Both the position numbers and the translations under genes were made by a program. This document shows, piece after piece, positions 16,895 through 26,326 of a stretch of DNA of 64,000 nucleotides (positions are counted from its first letter, which is position 1; each line of letters starts with the position of its first letter). The notes beneath the pieces are model-generated. The model worked only from the letters and a program-made list of their open reading frames with translations. It searched no databases and was not told where the DNA came from. Origin of the DNA: Spirosoma arboris (lineage in GTDB: Bacteria > Bacteroidota > Bacteroidia > Cytophagales > Spirosomataceae); NCBI RefSeq assembly GCF_009754945.1, contig NZ_WPIN01000008.1:186001-250000 (forward strand), in the 5' to 3' direction.

Positions 16895-18535
16895 TCAACC
16901 TAGTTTTGGCTCTACCCAAAGGGCTGTGAAACAGATTAGTAAAAGTACCAACCAGGCCCAGTTTGGGAGTTGAGCGGTGGTCGTTCGATTTGCGTTGCCC
17001 TCAATGGATGAGGATAACGAATGAGCTAACATAAACCGACTCACCAATGCCCGATCAGCGATAGGATCGCTACTTTTCATAGGATTGACGTACAAGGCAA
17101 GTGAATCCTGTACTGGCTGCCAACCTGCTTTGCTAAATGAGGATGTGCCCATCGCCGAGCGGTCGTTGACTGGCGAATAGCTTAAGCGGAGTGTTTCCTG
17201 TCCTACACGAAGACTAGTCAATCGATTGGTTGGATTGTTAATTGAAATTGAGTGCCGAATAGCACTGTACACAGGTGCATCGATCTGAACCGTATTGTTG
17301 TCTGATTCGGATAAGCGAGCCAGCACGGCCGTCCACACCCGGTTATATGTTACGCTATCACCACTTAGTGACAAGGGGTAGGTTTCACTGAGGAGGCTAA
17401 CGCCCACGCGTCCGGTTGTTTGTTGAGTGGCAATCGGATAACCTACAACAGAAAACTGATTCGGACTATCTGCGAACCGATAGGGGAGTGCATTCAACCC
17501 GTTACCAAGCGGAATCAGCGGTTCGTTGTTAACTTTACGAACCTGCCAGTGACTGCCTAATGCCTGATTAATCGTTCGGCAATCGGTTTCTGGGTTTGTC
17601 AGGTTGATGAACAGTACTGAATTCCCGTCGGCAATGGCTTTTTTGACAACTGTATTAGCCGCATTCACAGGTTCGGTAATGATAAGGTCTGGTACTGCCT
17701 TTGCTGCTGATTTTCCCGATTTGTTAATGCTGATCTGGCTGCTGATATCTTTCGAGAGCGTGGCTGATACTGTGACCGTGTAGCCTTGTTTGCCCAGCCA
17801 ATCGGCTAACGTCTTGCTCTCAAAGTCAGGACTATTGAGCAGAATCTGGACCTTTAGCGGGTCGGTTGGCCGGGTGAAAAAATGAAGCGTATCCAGCGTG
17901 GTCGTACCCAGTACTAATTCTGCCTGACTGTGTCCTTTTGCAAATGCTGGAAATTGGAGTGCAAATACGTTGACACCTTCGTGCACGCCCACACTATCTA
18001 ATGTTTTATTGCCAAATCGAACCCGGAGCGATTGCTTTTTTGACGATTGAAGCTGACCCTTTACCGACTGCATTTCACCTTGTCTTACAATTCCTTTCCA
18101 GTGAATAGCTTCGAGTTGATCGGGTTGATTGTACGGAATCCACTGCAATTCGGCGTTGCTAAGCTGAGTCAATGTTTCAGTCGGAAACTGTTGCCCAACC
18201 AGCGTGACTGAATCGTAGGCCGCTTTGAGGTTTCGGCTGGTAAAACTCTCCTGAATATGCAAACTGTCTTTCAGGTGACGGGCAACTGATGAAGGAACAT
18301 CATCACCAACCAATAGCGCGTGTGTTGTCGGTCGGGAAATGGGCCATTGGATTTGTAGAAAATACGCTGCCAAAACTACCCATAACAAGCCATTCAGTCC
18401 CGCCCGAATCCATTTTCGGCTACTGGAAAGGGATTCACTACGTACAATAAACCAAAGCTGAACAACAAGTAATGCCAGCAAGGCTAGTGCAATAAGCCAG
18501 GAAATTGGGGTAGTCCAGTTGATAGTAGTGTGCAT
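16895..18535 (-). CDS. Membrane-anchored periplasmic protein of the MoxR operon
   Basis: 546 residues. Two N-terminal transmembrane helices (about 13-33 and 44-62), a long extracytoplasmic region, and a C-terminal helix (WAWLVLLLICFTALWV). The plan resembles BatA-like proteins that lack the von Willebrand domain. No catalytic motif seen. Last gene of the minus-strand MoxR operon, 10 bases after the DUF4175-like gene, so co-transcribed. Confidence 0.55.
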   Translation of the reverse strand: MHTTINWTTPISWLIALALLALLVVQLWFIVRSESLSSSRKWIRAGLNGLLWVVLAAYFLQIQWPISRPTTHALLVGDDVPSSVARHLKDSLHIQESFTSRNLKAAYDSVTLVGQQFPTETLTQLSNAELQWIPYNQPDQLEAIHWKGIVRQGEMQSVKGQLQSSKKQSLRVRFGNKTLDSVGVHEGVNVFALQFPAFAKGHSQAELVLGTTTLDTLHFFTRPTDPLKVQILLNSPDFESKTLADWLGKQGYTVTVSATLSKDISSQISINKSGKSAAKAVPDLIITEPVNAANTVVKKAIADGNSVLFINLTNPETDCRTINQALGSHWQVRKVNNEPLIPLGNGLNALPYRFADSPNQFSVVGYPIATQQTTGRVGVSLLSETYPLSLSGDSVTYNRVWTAVLARLSESDNNTVQIDAPVYSAIRHSISINNPTNRLTSLRVGQETLRLSYSPVNDRSAMGTSSFSKAGWQPVQDSLALYVNPMKSSDPIADRALVSRFMLAHSLSSSIEGNANRTTTAQLPNWAWLVLLLICFTALWVEPKLG

Positions 18536-18545
18536 TCGTATTAAC

Positions 18546-20786
18546 CTACTTAAGATGTCGCCAGAAGGCTTGTTGCAGTTTGCGGTCGCTTACATACGAC
18601 GCGCCCGTGCGCTCCGATGCGCCGGTTAGCGCATACAACTTTGTTTTTAGTCCCGTTTTCTCTACATCAGAAATCGACTTGCCACCAACCAGTTTTTTTA
18701 ACGTAGCCAGCACCGACCAGTTTTGTAAACCACCGTTCACGGCTGGATCGGTGAGGGCATTGCTTAGTTGCTGAGTCGTTTGCCGCTGTTGGTTATCAAG
18801 CTTGGGTAAATCCAGATAGCCGAGAACGCTGGCAACCAGTGATTCAATTCGTTGCTGACTGTAGCTGCGTTCCTGCTTGAAGGCGTCTGTCACGTTCTTA
18901 AACTCACCTGTGAGTCGGGTTTCTTTTTCTTTCGTTTGCGGAGGATCGAAACCCGTTTTCTTTACGTACGACCGGGCTTTTTGCTGCGACAGTTTCAGGA
19001 ATTTAAGAGCCTCCTGTTCATAAGGGAGTGCTTTCTCCGGTTCGTATAAGCGCAAATGCAACTCCGACTGCCACATATTTTCCAGAGCCGTTTTCAACAA
19101 TGCCCGTGTCGATTGCTGGTGGAAGGTGTTCGTTTCGGCATCGTCATGGTTGTGCACATACTGTTCCATTAAAGCCGCTAGTGGGTCTTTGCTATCATCT
19201 GCGGCTCCACCGTGACTATGGCCGTGATCGTGTTCATCTTCGTCATGATGCGCCTGAGCTGGCCCTCCGTGATCGCCTTCGCCCTCATCGTGCTTGTGCA
19301 TGTACGCATCGATGGCCGCCATTCCCGAAACCGGAGCCGCATCGCTGTGTGCAGGCTCACCTCCGCCAATAGATTTCTCAAATTCTTCACCTAAAAACTG
19401 GCCATAGCGCAACCGTAAGGCTTTTTGATCGAATCCAATCTCGTTCGACTGACTTTTGAACGCGTGGGTCGGATTCGATTTGTCGGCTATTTTCTTGCGG
19501 GTGGCAATCAGTTTTTCAGTGTCAATGATAATCTGCCGTTGGCTCCGGAAATACTCGGGCATAATGTTCACGGCCATGGTAGCCAGTTCACTTTCTTCTA
19601 CCTTCGTTGTGTCTTTATAGACGACGAAATACGTGTCCGACTTCGTGAAATTGGGCTCGGGTTGCCGATTATCGAAAGCAGCCCAGTAATAATAGAGTTC
19701 ATCGCCAGGGGCGAAATTGAGCGCTTTCAGATCAATGGCTTTCGTCATCCGAGCCTCCTTAAAGTTGGTCGGGCTGAGGGGGAATTTCATCTCCCGGAAC
19801 TTCACATTTTCGCCAGAACCCCGCGCTACAGTGGCCACAATAAACGCCTGCGAAATACTGAAATCGTCGGAGATTTTGGCTCCGATATTCATTGTTTTCG
19901 GGTCTTTGAGGTAATGGAACTGGTAGAGTACTTTTGAATCTGGTTCGATTTTGGGAGCGAGGTCAGGTTTTGCCTCAAGTCGGTAAAAATCAGATTGATA
20001 AATCACCGAATCTCGCTTGTCGGCAGTTTTCCAATAAGCTTTGATGGCATACAAGCCTGAACTAATGAGTCGATCCTGATACGTAAACGCAGCTCCTGAC
20101 TGTTTGAAGGCTAATTCCTGTCCACGACTACCGACTAGCTTCACCGATACCTGTTGTGTATGGCTGAACTCCACTCGCCATGTCAGATTTGAACCAACAA
20201 TAGACGATGCGTTTAAATTGGTCGAATTCGTTTCTGGAAGTCGGGTATAAGCAGGCGGCTGAATGTGCAGGGTTGCCGATTCAAATGAAGGCGGAGCGGG
20301 CTTGCTTTCAGGCATAATGGCGGCCAGAAAACCACTCTTTTTAGGATCCGCTTTAGGGCCATTTTTCAACATTGGAAAACCCACATAGACGGCCAGTGCT
20401 CCTAGCAAAAACAAACCATACATGCCTGCTTTCGAGAGCACAACAACAGGTATCTGCACGTGCTGAATTTGTTGATTCAGCCGGTCGAGTTGAAGTTGTT
20501 CGGCCAGATTGAGCTGGGGTTTGGTCAATAGGGGCAGGCTGTATTCTGTATCACCAACGGTCTGGTGAATAAGCCGAATGGCGAGTGGTTTTTTGTCCTG
20601 ATACAATTTGTTGAGGATAGCACCCGCACAAAACCCAACCAGGCCCGCTACAATAGGCCAACTAGACGGCCCCGTAAACGTGACTGTCAGCAAATAGGTC
20701 GAAGCGGCCAGCAATAGACAACGCAACAGGGCGTTGGCATAAAGCTGGTACGTGACCGACGAGATAAGGCGTTTCAGTTCGTTCAT
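18546..20786 (-). CDS. DUF4175-like membrane protein with His/Asp-rich linker
   Basis: 746 residues. Two N-terminal helices (LLRCLLLAASTYLLTV..., PIVAGLVGFCAGAIL) and a third near 125-140, then a large periplasmic part with beta and coiled segments. Around residues 490-540 there is a striking linker dense in His and Asp (HHDEDEHDHGHSHGG), likely to bind Zn, Ni or similar metals. It overlaps the BatA-like gene by 4 bases, so translation is coupled. DUF4175 proteins commonly accompany MoxR/DUF58 genes in Bacteroidota. Confidence 0.65.
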   Translation of the reverse strand: MNELKRLISSVTYQLYANALLRCLLLAASTYLLTVTFTGPSSWPIVAGLVGFCAGAILNKLYQDKKPLAIRLIHQTVGDTEYSLPLLTKPQLNLAEQLQLDRLNQQIQHVQIPVVVLSKAGMYGLFLLGALAVYVGFPMLKNGPKADPKKSGFLAAIMPESKPAPPSFESATLHIQPPAYTRLPETNSTNLNASSIVGSNLTWRVEFSHTQQVSVKLVGSRGQELAFKQSGAAFTYQDRLISSGLYAIKAYWKTADKRDSVIYQSDFYRLEAKPDLAPKIEPDSKVLYQFHYLKDPKTMNIGAKISDDFSISQAFIVATVARGSGENVKFREMKFPLSPTNFKEARMTKAIDLKALNFAPGDELYYYWAAFDNRQPEPNFTKSDTYFVVYKDTTKVEESELATMAVNIMPEYFRSQRQIIIDTEKLIATRKKIADKSNPTHAFKSQSNEIGFDQKALRLRYGQFLGEEFEKSIGGGEPAHSDAAPVSGMAAIDAYMHKHDEGEGDHGGPAQAHHDEDEHDHGHSHGGAADDSKDPLAALMEQYVHNHDDAETNTFHQQSTRALLKTALENMWQSELHLRLYEPEKALPYEQEALKFLKLSQQKARSYVKKTGFDPPQTKEKETRLTGEFKNVTDAFKQERSYSQQRIESLVASVLGYLDLPKLDNQQRQTTQQLSNALTDPAVNGGLQNWSVLATLKKLVGGKSISDVEKTGLKTKLYALTGASERTGASYVSDRKLQQAFWRHLK

Positions 20787-21976
20787 GCGTTTTTTGTCAA
20801 GGCAAGCCAGCGTTCGAGTACTACTAAAACGATAAACAACAGAAGAAGTGCGTTTTGAAGACTCGCATGTTGCTCTGTTGTTGGTTTGGTTGAGGGTATA
20901 AATACGGTCTTGAGATCGCTTTGACTCAGTGGTTGTACGGTCATCATTACGTTATAATGTCGTAACAATTGCTCGCCCAGCCATTCCGGTAATTGCCCAT
21001 TTTCGACGCGTTCGGATGTTTGGGGAGTCAGTGTCTCATTCGTAAAAATGACGTTGGAAAGTGCACTAGGTTGCATAACCCCTGAAGCAATAAACAACGT
21101 TTGCGGTGATGGTTTTGTCGGCAACTGGTCGGTGAGCACCCAATCGTATACCTGATTCGGAGTTTGTTTCTCATCAATCACCAAATCCAGTCCATATACA
21201 TCGGTCAAGGCTGCAAGAGCGGCTTTAACGGTCTGTCGTTCCCGCTCGTTCCGATACGTAACCAGCGTTTTAATTGGCCCCAAATGCGTAGGCTCTGACT
21301 GAAATTTCAACGATGGATCTAACGCAGCTCCACTTGTCAGTTTACCCGCTTGGTTCACAAACAGCTTTTTACTGTCTTTTAAGGTCAGATAAGCACGTGG
21401 CTGGCTTGCTGAATCGGCTATGGTGTGCAACTGAAAATGAGCTGGAACTGTGATGGCCGGGATATTGGCCAACGCCTGATTATTGCTGATATACAGATGC
21501 AGCTCATTATGTTGAGCATCCAGTTGATGAATGGCTGTTTGCAATTGTAATGGATCAAATCGCGCTGAGTTTTGAAAACTATACGGTTTATCATCCATTT
21601 TCTCCAGACGTTCATCTGCCCAGACAACTTTTTCGCCTTTCTTGATCGCTTCTGTTAATTCAAACTTGAAGTTATCAGCAACAGCAGAACTGGGTTGGAC
21701 TAAATGAATCTTCTGAACTTGTGGCGATTTAGTGAACCAGTTCAGAAGCGGCTGGGCGAGTAAAATAGCCAGCAAAACCAATAGTAAACACCGAATAATC
21801 AGTAGTAAAATATTATCGAGCTGGAGACCTCTGCTTTGTTGCTGTTGCTTCTCGACAAGCCACTGAGTAGCCGCCCAGGGCAGTGGTTTCCCATGCTTCT
21901 GGTGCCAGAAGTGAATGGCGACCGGAATGATAACGGCCAGCGCACCCCACAAGAAAAGTGGCTCAACAAAGGGCAT
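20783..21976 (-). CDS. BatA-like protein (aerotolerance regulator N-terminal domain)
   Basis: 397 residues. N-terminal BatA domain: MPFVEPLFLWGALAVIIPVA, HFWHQKHGKPLPWAATQWLV, then a transmembrane helix (RCLLLVLLAILLAQPLL). The middle is extracytoplasmic and a second helix closes the protein (LLLLFIVLVVLERWLAL). Unlike full BatA it has no recognisable von Willebrand MIDAS motif. It starts one base after the DUF58 stop and overlaps the next gene. Confidence 0.7.
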   Translation of the reverse strand: MPFVEPLFLWGALAVIIPVAIHFWHQKHGKPLPWAATQWLVEKQQQQSRGLQLDNILLLIIRCLLLVLLAILLAQPLLNWFTKSPQVQKIHLVQPSSAVADNFKFELTEAIKKGEKVVWADERLEKMDDKPYSFQNSARFDPLQLQTAIHQLDAQHNELHLYISNNQALANIPAITVPAHFQLHTIADSASQPRAYLTLKDSKKLFVNQAGKLTSGAALDPSLKFQSEPTHLGPIKTLVTYRNERERQTVKAALAALTDVYGLDLVIDEKQTPNQVYDWVLTDQLPTKPSPQTLFIASGVMQPSALSNVIFTNETLTPQTSERVENGQLPEWLGEQLLRHYNVMMTVQPLSQSDLKTVFIPSTKPTTEQHASLQNALLLLFIVLVVLERWLALTKNA

Positions 21977-21977
21977 A

Positions 21978-22829
21978 TTAACTGGTTAAAAACTGTTTTA
22001 GAATAAGCGCAATTGGGTCACTTAAGCGAACACGGATGAGCCGGACATGCGGAATCCGTAAGTTGACTTCCAGGTTCGCCAGGTACTCTGTCGCACGTTG
22101 GCGAACGGTATCCCGAATGGCGTCGGCTTGCAGTTCAATTTCTTTACCTGATTCCAAATCCTGAAACCGGTAAAAACCACTAATCGAGAAATCGACTTCC
22201 TGATCACCCAATAGCTGAAAAAGCACAATCTCCCGACGAGGGCCAGCTACTTGCTGAATCAGCTTTACCCATTCGTCGTCAACTTGCAGGAAGTCTGATG
22301 CGATCACAAGCATTTCGGCCTGCTTACGGCTAAACTCCGGCACCGATGCCGTTTGGTTTTCCCAAGCTCCCGACGCTTTAGCTAGTTCAAGCGTGGCGAC
22401 AATCTTCTGGAAAGCCTGTTTGCCCGCTGGAACCCGTGTTCGCACCGTGCCATTGTCGAGTGAATATAAACTCAATTGATCGCCTTGCCGATTAGCCAGA
22501 TACGCCAGCGAAGCCAGCAGAATCTTTGCGTATTGCAACCGACTAACACCCGCTTCGGTATAGTTCATTGAGCCCGACAAATCGAGTAGAAACCTAATTT
22601 GCTGGTTACTTTCCGTAGCCGATTCGCGTACTAAATAATGACTCGTTTTGGCAAAAATCTTCCAGTCGATACGTTTGGGGTCGTCGCCGGGAGCGTAGTG
22701 CCGGTACTGCTCAAACTCCGTTCCGATACCCGACCGTCGACTGGTCTGAATACCCAGCATAACCTCATCACTGACCAGTTTTCCGGCCAGTTGCAGGTTG
22801 TTGAGTTTGATAAGTTCGGTGATGAGCAT
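21978..22829 (-). CDS. DUF58 / von Willebrand-like protein
   Basis: 283 residues. DUF58 core: SRRSGIGTEFEQYRHYAPGD, DPKRIDWKIFAKTSHYLVRE, then FLLDLSGSMNYT with a MIDAS-like DLSGS. Members pair with MoxR ATPases as chaperone-like modules for assembly or maturation of target proteins. Four bases downstream of moxR. Confidence 0.8.
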   Translation of the reverse strand: MLITELIKLNNLQLAGKLVSDEVMLGIQTSRRSGIGTEFEQYRHYAPGDDPKRIDWKIFAKTSHYLVRESATESNQQIRFLLDLSGSMNYTEAGVSRLQYAKILLASLAYLANRQGDQLSLYSLDNGTVRTRVPAGKQAFQKIVATLELAKASGAWENQTASVPEFSRKQAEMLVIASDFLQVDDEWVKLIQQVAGPRREIVLFQLLGDQEVDFSISGFYRFQDLESGKEIELQADAIRDTVRQRATEYLANLEVNLRIPHVRLIRVRLSDPIALILKQFLTS

Positions 22830-22833
22830 GGTA

Positions 22834-23823
22834 TTAAGCCAGACGGAGTTCGGTTAACAATTGCTTGATAACCATATCTGTCGTGATCCCTTCTGCTTCG
22901 GCCCGGAAGTTGAGCGCAATGCGGTGACGCAGAATAGGATAGGCCAACGACTGAATATCTTCCGGAATGACTGAGAACCGCTCGTTCAGTACAGCGCGCG
23001 CTTTCGAACACAAAACCAGAGCTTGTCCAGCCCGTGGCCCAGCTCCCCACTCACTCCACTGTTTGACAAAAGACGATGGCGTACTGTCTGGACGTGTGGC
23101 TCGCACCAATTTGTTAATGTAAGAAATCAGTTCCTCGCTGATGTGTACCTCCCGAGTGAGTTTTTGCAACTGAATAATGTCTTCATCGGAGAGAACCGTT
23201 TTCAGTTCAGGGCGCGAAGTGCCTGTGGTACTTTTTAGTACGTTTAACTCTTCCTGCTCAGACGGATAGCTGAGTTTAATGTAGAGCAGGAATCGGTCTA
23301 ACTGGGCTTCGGGTAAAGGGTAGGTACCAGCCTGCTCAATCGGGTTTTGTGTGGCGATAATCAGGAATGGTTTAGGCAGTGGGTAATCGGTACCACCATA
23401 GGTAACCTTATACTCCTGCATTGCTTCGAGCATAGCCGCCTGCGTTTTAGGCGGAGTCCGGTTAATTTCGTCGGCCAGTACAACATTGGCGAAGATCGGG
23501 CCTCGGTTGAAGACGAATACTTTACGACCCGATTCGAGATCGTCTTCCAGAATTTCTGTCCCAACGATGTCGCCGGGCATCAGGTCGGGTGTAAACTGAA
23601 TACGTTTAAAACGCATGGCCAACGCATCAGACATTGTCTTGACCATCAGCGTCTTGGCCAGGCCAGGAACGCCTTCGAGTAGACAGTGACCACCCGCCAG
23701 AAGCGAAATCAATACTTCGCTAATTGCATCCTGTTGTCCGACAATGACCTTTCCAATTTCTTTTCGTAACTGGGGCAGTTTTGCCACCAGCGCTTTGTAG
23801 TGAGTTAAGTCTGTTGATTCCAA
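22834..23823 (-). CDS. MoxR-family AAA+ ATPase
   Basis: 329 residues. Walker A GVPGLAKT, Walker B VVLADEINR, sensor region IIATQNPIEQAGTYPLPEAQ with the family-typical TYPLPEAQLDRF, and the C-terminal lid. MoxR ATPases work with DUF58 and von Willebrand partners to remodel proteins or insert metal cofactors. The five genes from here down to 16895 are packed with gaps of 10 bases or less and form one operon. Confidence 0.85.
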   Translation of the reverse strand: MESTDLTHYKALVAKLPQLRKEIGKVIVGQQDAISEVLISLLAGGHCLLEGVPGLAKTLMVKTMSDALAMRFKRIQFTPDLMPGDIVGTEILEDDLESGRKVFVFNRGPIFANVVLADEINRTPPKTQAAMLEAMQEYKVTYGGTDYPLPKPFLIIATQNPIEQAGTYPLPEAQLDRFLLYIKLSYPSEQEELNVLKSTTGTSRPELKTVLSDEDIIQLQKLTREVHISEELISYINKLVRATRPDSTPSSFVKQWSEWGAGPRAGQALVLCSKARAVLNERFSVIPEDIQSLAYPILRHRIALNFRAEAEGITTDMVIKQLLTELRLA

Positions 23824-23849
23824 CTTGCTATGTGTATCAGGTTGTATGA

Positions 23850-23930
23850 AAAGATGTATGATGTAGTATATAGGATGTATGACTCTATTTCCAGTACATC
23901 ATAAATAATACATCCTATATCATATATAAA
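23850..23930. repeat. Heptad-word palindrome (ATGTATG type) between moxR and DUF4159
   Basis: On the + strand 23854-23881 divides exactly into four 7-base words, the first and last both ATGTATG. Complementary words follow after a short spacer. Perfect 13-base arms lie at 23868-23880 and 23908-23920. The same word type recurs at 54912-54990 and 61845-61918. It sits 7 bases upstream of the moxR start. Confidence 0.75.
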
Positions 23931-23931
23931 C

Positions 23932-24549
23932 TCAGGCTGTCAATGCATACGTCACAATGTTGACGCCAAATTTGGTATTGTCTTCGGCCAGAAAACGTTT
24001 GTTTCGGAAGTCGTAATCCCACTCGCAGCCGTAATCTTTGTTGCTGTACAAAACCCCAATTCGTCCGTTGATCATAATGGCTTTCAGGTAGTCGTGCACC
24101 AGGTCGTCGCCCCAGCCATTCAGTTCGAACGAGGTTGTGGGTGGGCCTTCGGGAAACTTAAAAAAGCAGGTATAGATGGGGTGTGAATTAGGTATTTTCT
24201 GCAAGGCTTTTGGCCCAAATGTACGGGCCATTTCCTGCTCAAATGACTTGGCAAATAAGCCATCAACGTCGTGATTGCAGTCGTCTACAAAGACAAATCC
24301 GCCATTCTGAACGTAGCGTTTGAAGTGGTCGCGTTCCTGTGCTGAAAATTCAACCAGCTTGTGTCCACTGAGGTAGCAAAACGGGCTTTTGAATAGGTCA
24401 GGGCTACTCAATTGCACCACTTTTTCTTTCTGATCAACCGGCAACGTCGTGTACTCTACCAGCGAGTGCATCAGGTTCGATGGCATTCGCTGATCAGTTT
24501 CCCAGTCGCCCGAGGTGTATTGGATTCGTGTGAAAAAAAAAGGTTTCAA
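23932..24549 (-). CDS. DUF4159 protein (cytoplasmic form)
   Basis: 205 residues, no signal peptide. It shows the DUF4159 pattern: FTRIQYTSGDW, FCYLSGHKLVEFSAQERDHF, YVQNGGFVFVDDCNHDVDG and, near the end, a GVLYSNKDYGCEWDYDF strand. The fold is glutamine-amidotransferase-like in related proteins, but no catalytic Cys is evident. It precedes moxR on the same strand. A second, secreted DUF4159 protein occurs at 58124. Confidence 0.7.
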   Translation of the reverse strand: MKPFFFTRIQYTSGDWETDQRMPSNLMHSLVEYTTLPVDQKEKVVQLSSPDLFKSPFCYLSGHKLVEFSAQERDHFKRYVQNGGFVFVDDCNHDVDGLFAKSFEQEMARTFGPKALQKIPNSHPIYTCFFKFPEGPPTTSFELNGWGDDLVHDYLKAIMINGRIGVLYSNKDYGCEWDYDFRNKRFLAEDNTKFGVNIVTYALTA

Positions 24550-24727
24550 GCGCGTTTGTTGATGATGAAAGTAGGCTAACCTAAATACCGTCAGGTATTA
24601 ACTGATCTGTCGATATTACTATTAGCAGTTAATATTATATTCATTTTAGGGGCTGTTTGTAAAACGTGGATAAACAGCTCAAAACCTACATTTTATGCTT
24701 AAAAATACGTGTTTTGCCGTTAAATAA

Positions 24728-25237
24728 CTAAGGATTTAGCGGTTTTTCCATCACAAAATCTTCCATAAGGAAGCCATCGCCAATATCAATATCTTCTTTC
24801 CCGACAACTAAAAATCCCATCCGTTCGTAGAATTGAATTGCCTTGTTGTAGCGATTAACATTTAAGCCAAGCCGGGTATTATTGTTACGAATCGCAATGC
24901 TCGCAACCTGATCAATCAATAAACGACCAACGCCTTTTCCCTGGCTGGCGGGAAGTAAATAGATCTTGTGAATTTTGGTGAGTGACTGACCTGTATAATC
25001 TAACTCATACGAAACGTAACCGAGGTACTCGTCGCTATCGGTGTCCTTAGCAAGCAGGAAAACATGTTTTTTCTCGTTAATCTGCGCGTTGAGAGAGCCG
25101 AGACTATACATCATTTCCAGCATGTAGCTAATCTGATTCGGCGACAAAATCTCTCCGAATGTGTTGGGCCAGGTCTGGTAAGCGATGTCGCGAATGAGGG
25201 GTAAATCTTGTTCGGTGGCTTGGGTAATTGAAATCAT
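24728..25237 (-). CDS. GNAT acetyltransferase
   Basis: 169 residues. Acetyl-CoA-binding motif A is clear: KIHKIYLLPASQGKGVGRLL (Q/R-x-x-G-x-G/A). NVNRYNKAIQFYERMGF is the usual motif B. Substrate unknown. It starts 13 bases after the stop of the Uma2 gene. The 178-base gap downstream, before DUF4159, contains no gene; one weak hairpin (GCTGTTT/AAACAGC) is present. Confidence 0.75.
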   Translation of the reverse strand: MISITQATEQDLPLIRDIAYQTWPNTFGEILSPNQISYMLEMMYSLGSLNAQINEKKHVFLLAKDTDSDEYLGYVSYELDYTGQSLTKIHKIYLLPASQGKGVGRLLIDQVASIAIRNNNTRLGLNVNRYNKAIQFYERMGFLVVGKEDIDIGDGFLMEDFVMEKPLNP

Positions 25238-25250
25238 TGGAGAGAATTAA

Positions 25251-25922
25251 TCAGGAGGACTTTGTCATTAAAATCCGTAAGGTTTCCAGATTAATTTGCT
25301 TGTCGAAAATAGCCTGAACTGGGATCTGGAACCCAGACACTGTAAGCGCAGTAAGGGTGTCGTTGATATATAAGGTGGCAACGGAAGAAAAAGCCATCGT
25401 TGGTTCGTCTAGCTGATATTGCTCGACAGACTTCCGAACAGGGTCAATAATCCAATATTCGTGGACCCCATGAGCAGCATAGTCTTCAAATTTAACTCCT
25501 CGGTCGCGGCCAGTTGTGCTTTTTGAAAGAATTTCGACTATTAAATCGGGTGCTGGATGCTCCATCTGGTCATCCTCAAATGAGTTCGCCGTTTCGCTGT
25601 TCCAGTAGCAAATGTCTGGTTCGTAATCGTTGCGAGTAAGTCCAATAAGTGCCTTCTCGGAATCTACAGCACCCAAGTCATTCACATGTACATATACGCG
25701 TAGTAGAGTCGTTAGATTTTGTGTCGCATCCAAATGCCGACGCTTGACGGGCGAGTGCATAATGACTTCACCATTAATGAATTCGGCTTTAATATCATCA
25801 CGAAGCCATTCTCGAAACGCCCGACGACGCTGGGCTTCATCCGCCAAGATTGCTTGAGCACGTTCAATAACCAGTTTTGCATCTGGGGCTTCCAAGAGAT
25901 CGGCAACGCGGGATTCGAGCAT
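25251..25922 (-). CDS. Uma2-family (DUF820) PD-(D/E)XK nuclease-like protein
   Basis: 223 residues. Uma2/DUF820 hallmarks: an N-terminal FINGEVIMHSP strand, NDYEPDICYW (catalytic Asp), and HPAPDLIVEILSKST with the E-x-L-S/K ending, followed by KFEDYAAHGVHEYWIIDP. This is a restriction-endonuclease-like fold found in large paralogous sets in Cyanobacteria and Bacteroidota; biological role unclear. It is followed by a GNAT gene. Confidence 0.8.
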   Translation of the reverse strand: MLESRVADLLEAPDAKLVIERAQAILADEAQRRRAFREWLRDDIKAEFINGEVIMHSPVKRRHLDATQNLTTLLRVYVHVNDLGAVDSEKALIGLTRNDYEPDICYWNSETANSFEDDQMEHPAPDLIVEILSKSTTGRDRGVKFEDYAAHGVHEYWIIDPVRKSVEQYQLDEPTMAFSSVATLYINDTLTALTVSGFQIPVQAIFDKQINLETLRILMTKSS

Positions 25923-25955
25923 CTTTTCAATAAGCTAATTCAGCTATGAAGTTAC

Positions 25956-25998
25956 AAAAAAAACCAGTGATGAAGGGCCTTTAATCTGCCATCACTGG
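25956..25998 (-). terminator. Intrinsic terminator downstream of the pmbA array
   Basis: On the minus strand: arms CCAGTGATG and CATCACTGG (25964-25972 and 25990-25998), then a run of eight T. It lies 18 bases beyond the stop codon of the pmbA 3'-end remnant, as expected of the original terminator of a complete pmbA gene. Confidence 0.8.
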
Positions 25999-26015
25999 AT
26001 TAATAGTGAACTTGT

Positions 26016-26067
26016 TTTACACCTCGTCCGACAAACTCGTAAACGTAAACTCCCGAATTTTCATCGG
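26016..26067. repeat. 52-base direct repeat (copy 1) of the pmbA 3' end
   Basis: Identical at 51 of 52 positions to 26643-26694. The other copy is the 3' end of the intact pmbA gene. The pair flanks the DUF4160-DUF2442 module. The other three pmbA paralogues in this window match far less well. Confidence 0.9.
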
Positions 26068-26076
26068 TAGTGCCTT
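26017..26076 (-). pseudogene. C-terminal remnant of a pmbA/tldE gene
   Basis: The minus strand encodes KALPMKIREFTFTSLSDEV and a stop, nearly the same as the end of the intact copy (MKIREFTFTSLSDAV). Upstream in the same frame there is a stop two codons before, so it is a fragment. A good terminator follows. It is either the trace of a lost fifth copy or, more simply, the displaced original end of the neighbouring pmbA gene. Confidence 0.85.
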
Positions 26077-26079
26077 AAA

Positions 26080-26319
26080 TTAATCAACGGGATGACTGTC
26101 CAGATACAATGTATCAGGATCTAAGTCAAGATCGTTAGGCCAAACGATACTTCCATTGAATGCCCTAATCCCATTAAATAACGCAGTATCCTGAAGTTCT
26201 TGAAAAATACCAATTGATAGATATGGCTTTACATCAAACAGTCTACGTTCCTGATTGGCGAACAGCAACTCAATGCAGTAATCATCAAGAGGTCTTACTC
26301 CCGTAACACGAGGATTCAT
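26080..26319 (-). CDS. DUF2442 protein
   Basis: 79 residues starting at the ATG at 26319 (a TTG two codons earlier is less likely). It has the DUF2442 pattern: NPRVTGVRPLDDYCIELLFA, ERRLFDVKPYL, FNGSIVWPNDLDLDPDTLY. DUF2442 genes commonly follow DUF4160 genes in two-gene modules considered toxin-antitoxin-like. Here the DUF4160 partner directly upstream is broken by a stop. Confidence 0.8.
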   Translation of the reverse strand: MNPRVTGVRPLDDYCIELLFANQERRLFDVKPYLSIGIFQELQDTALFNGIRAFNGSIVWPNDLDLDPDTLYLDSHPVD

Positions 26320-26326
26320 AACCAAT

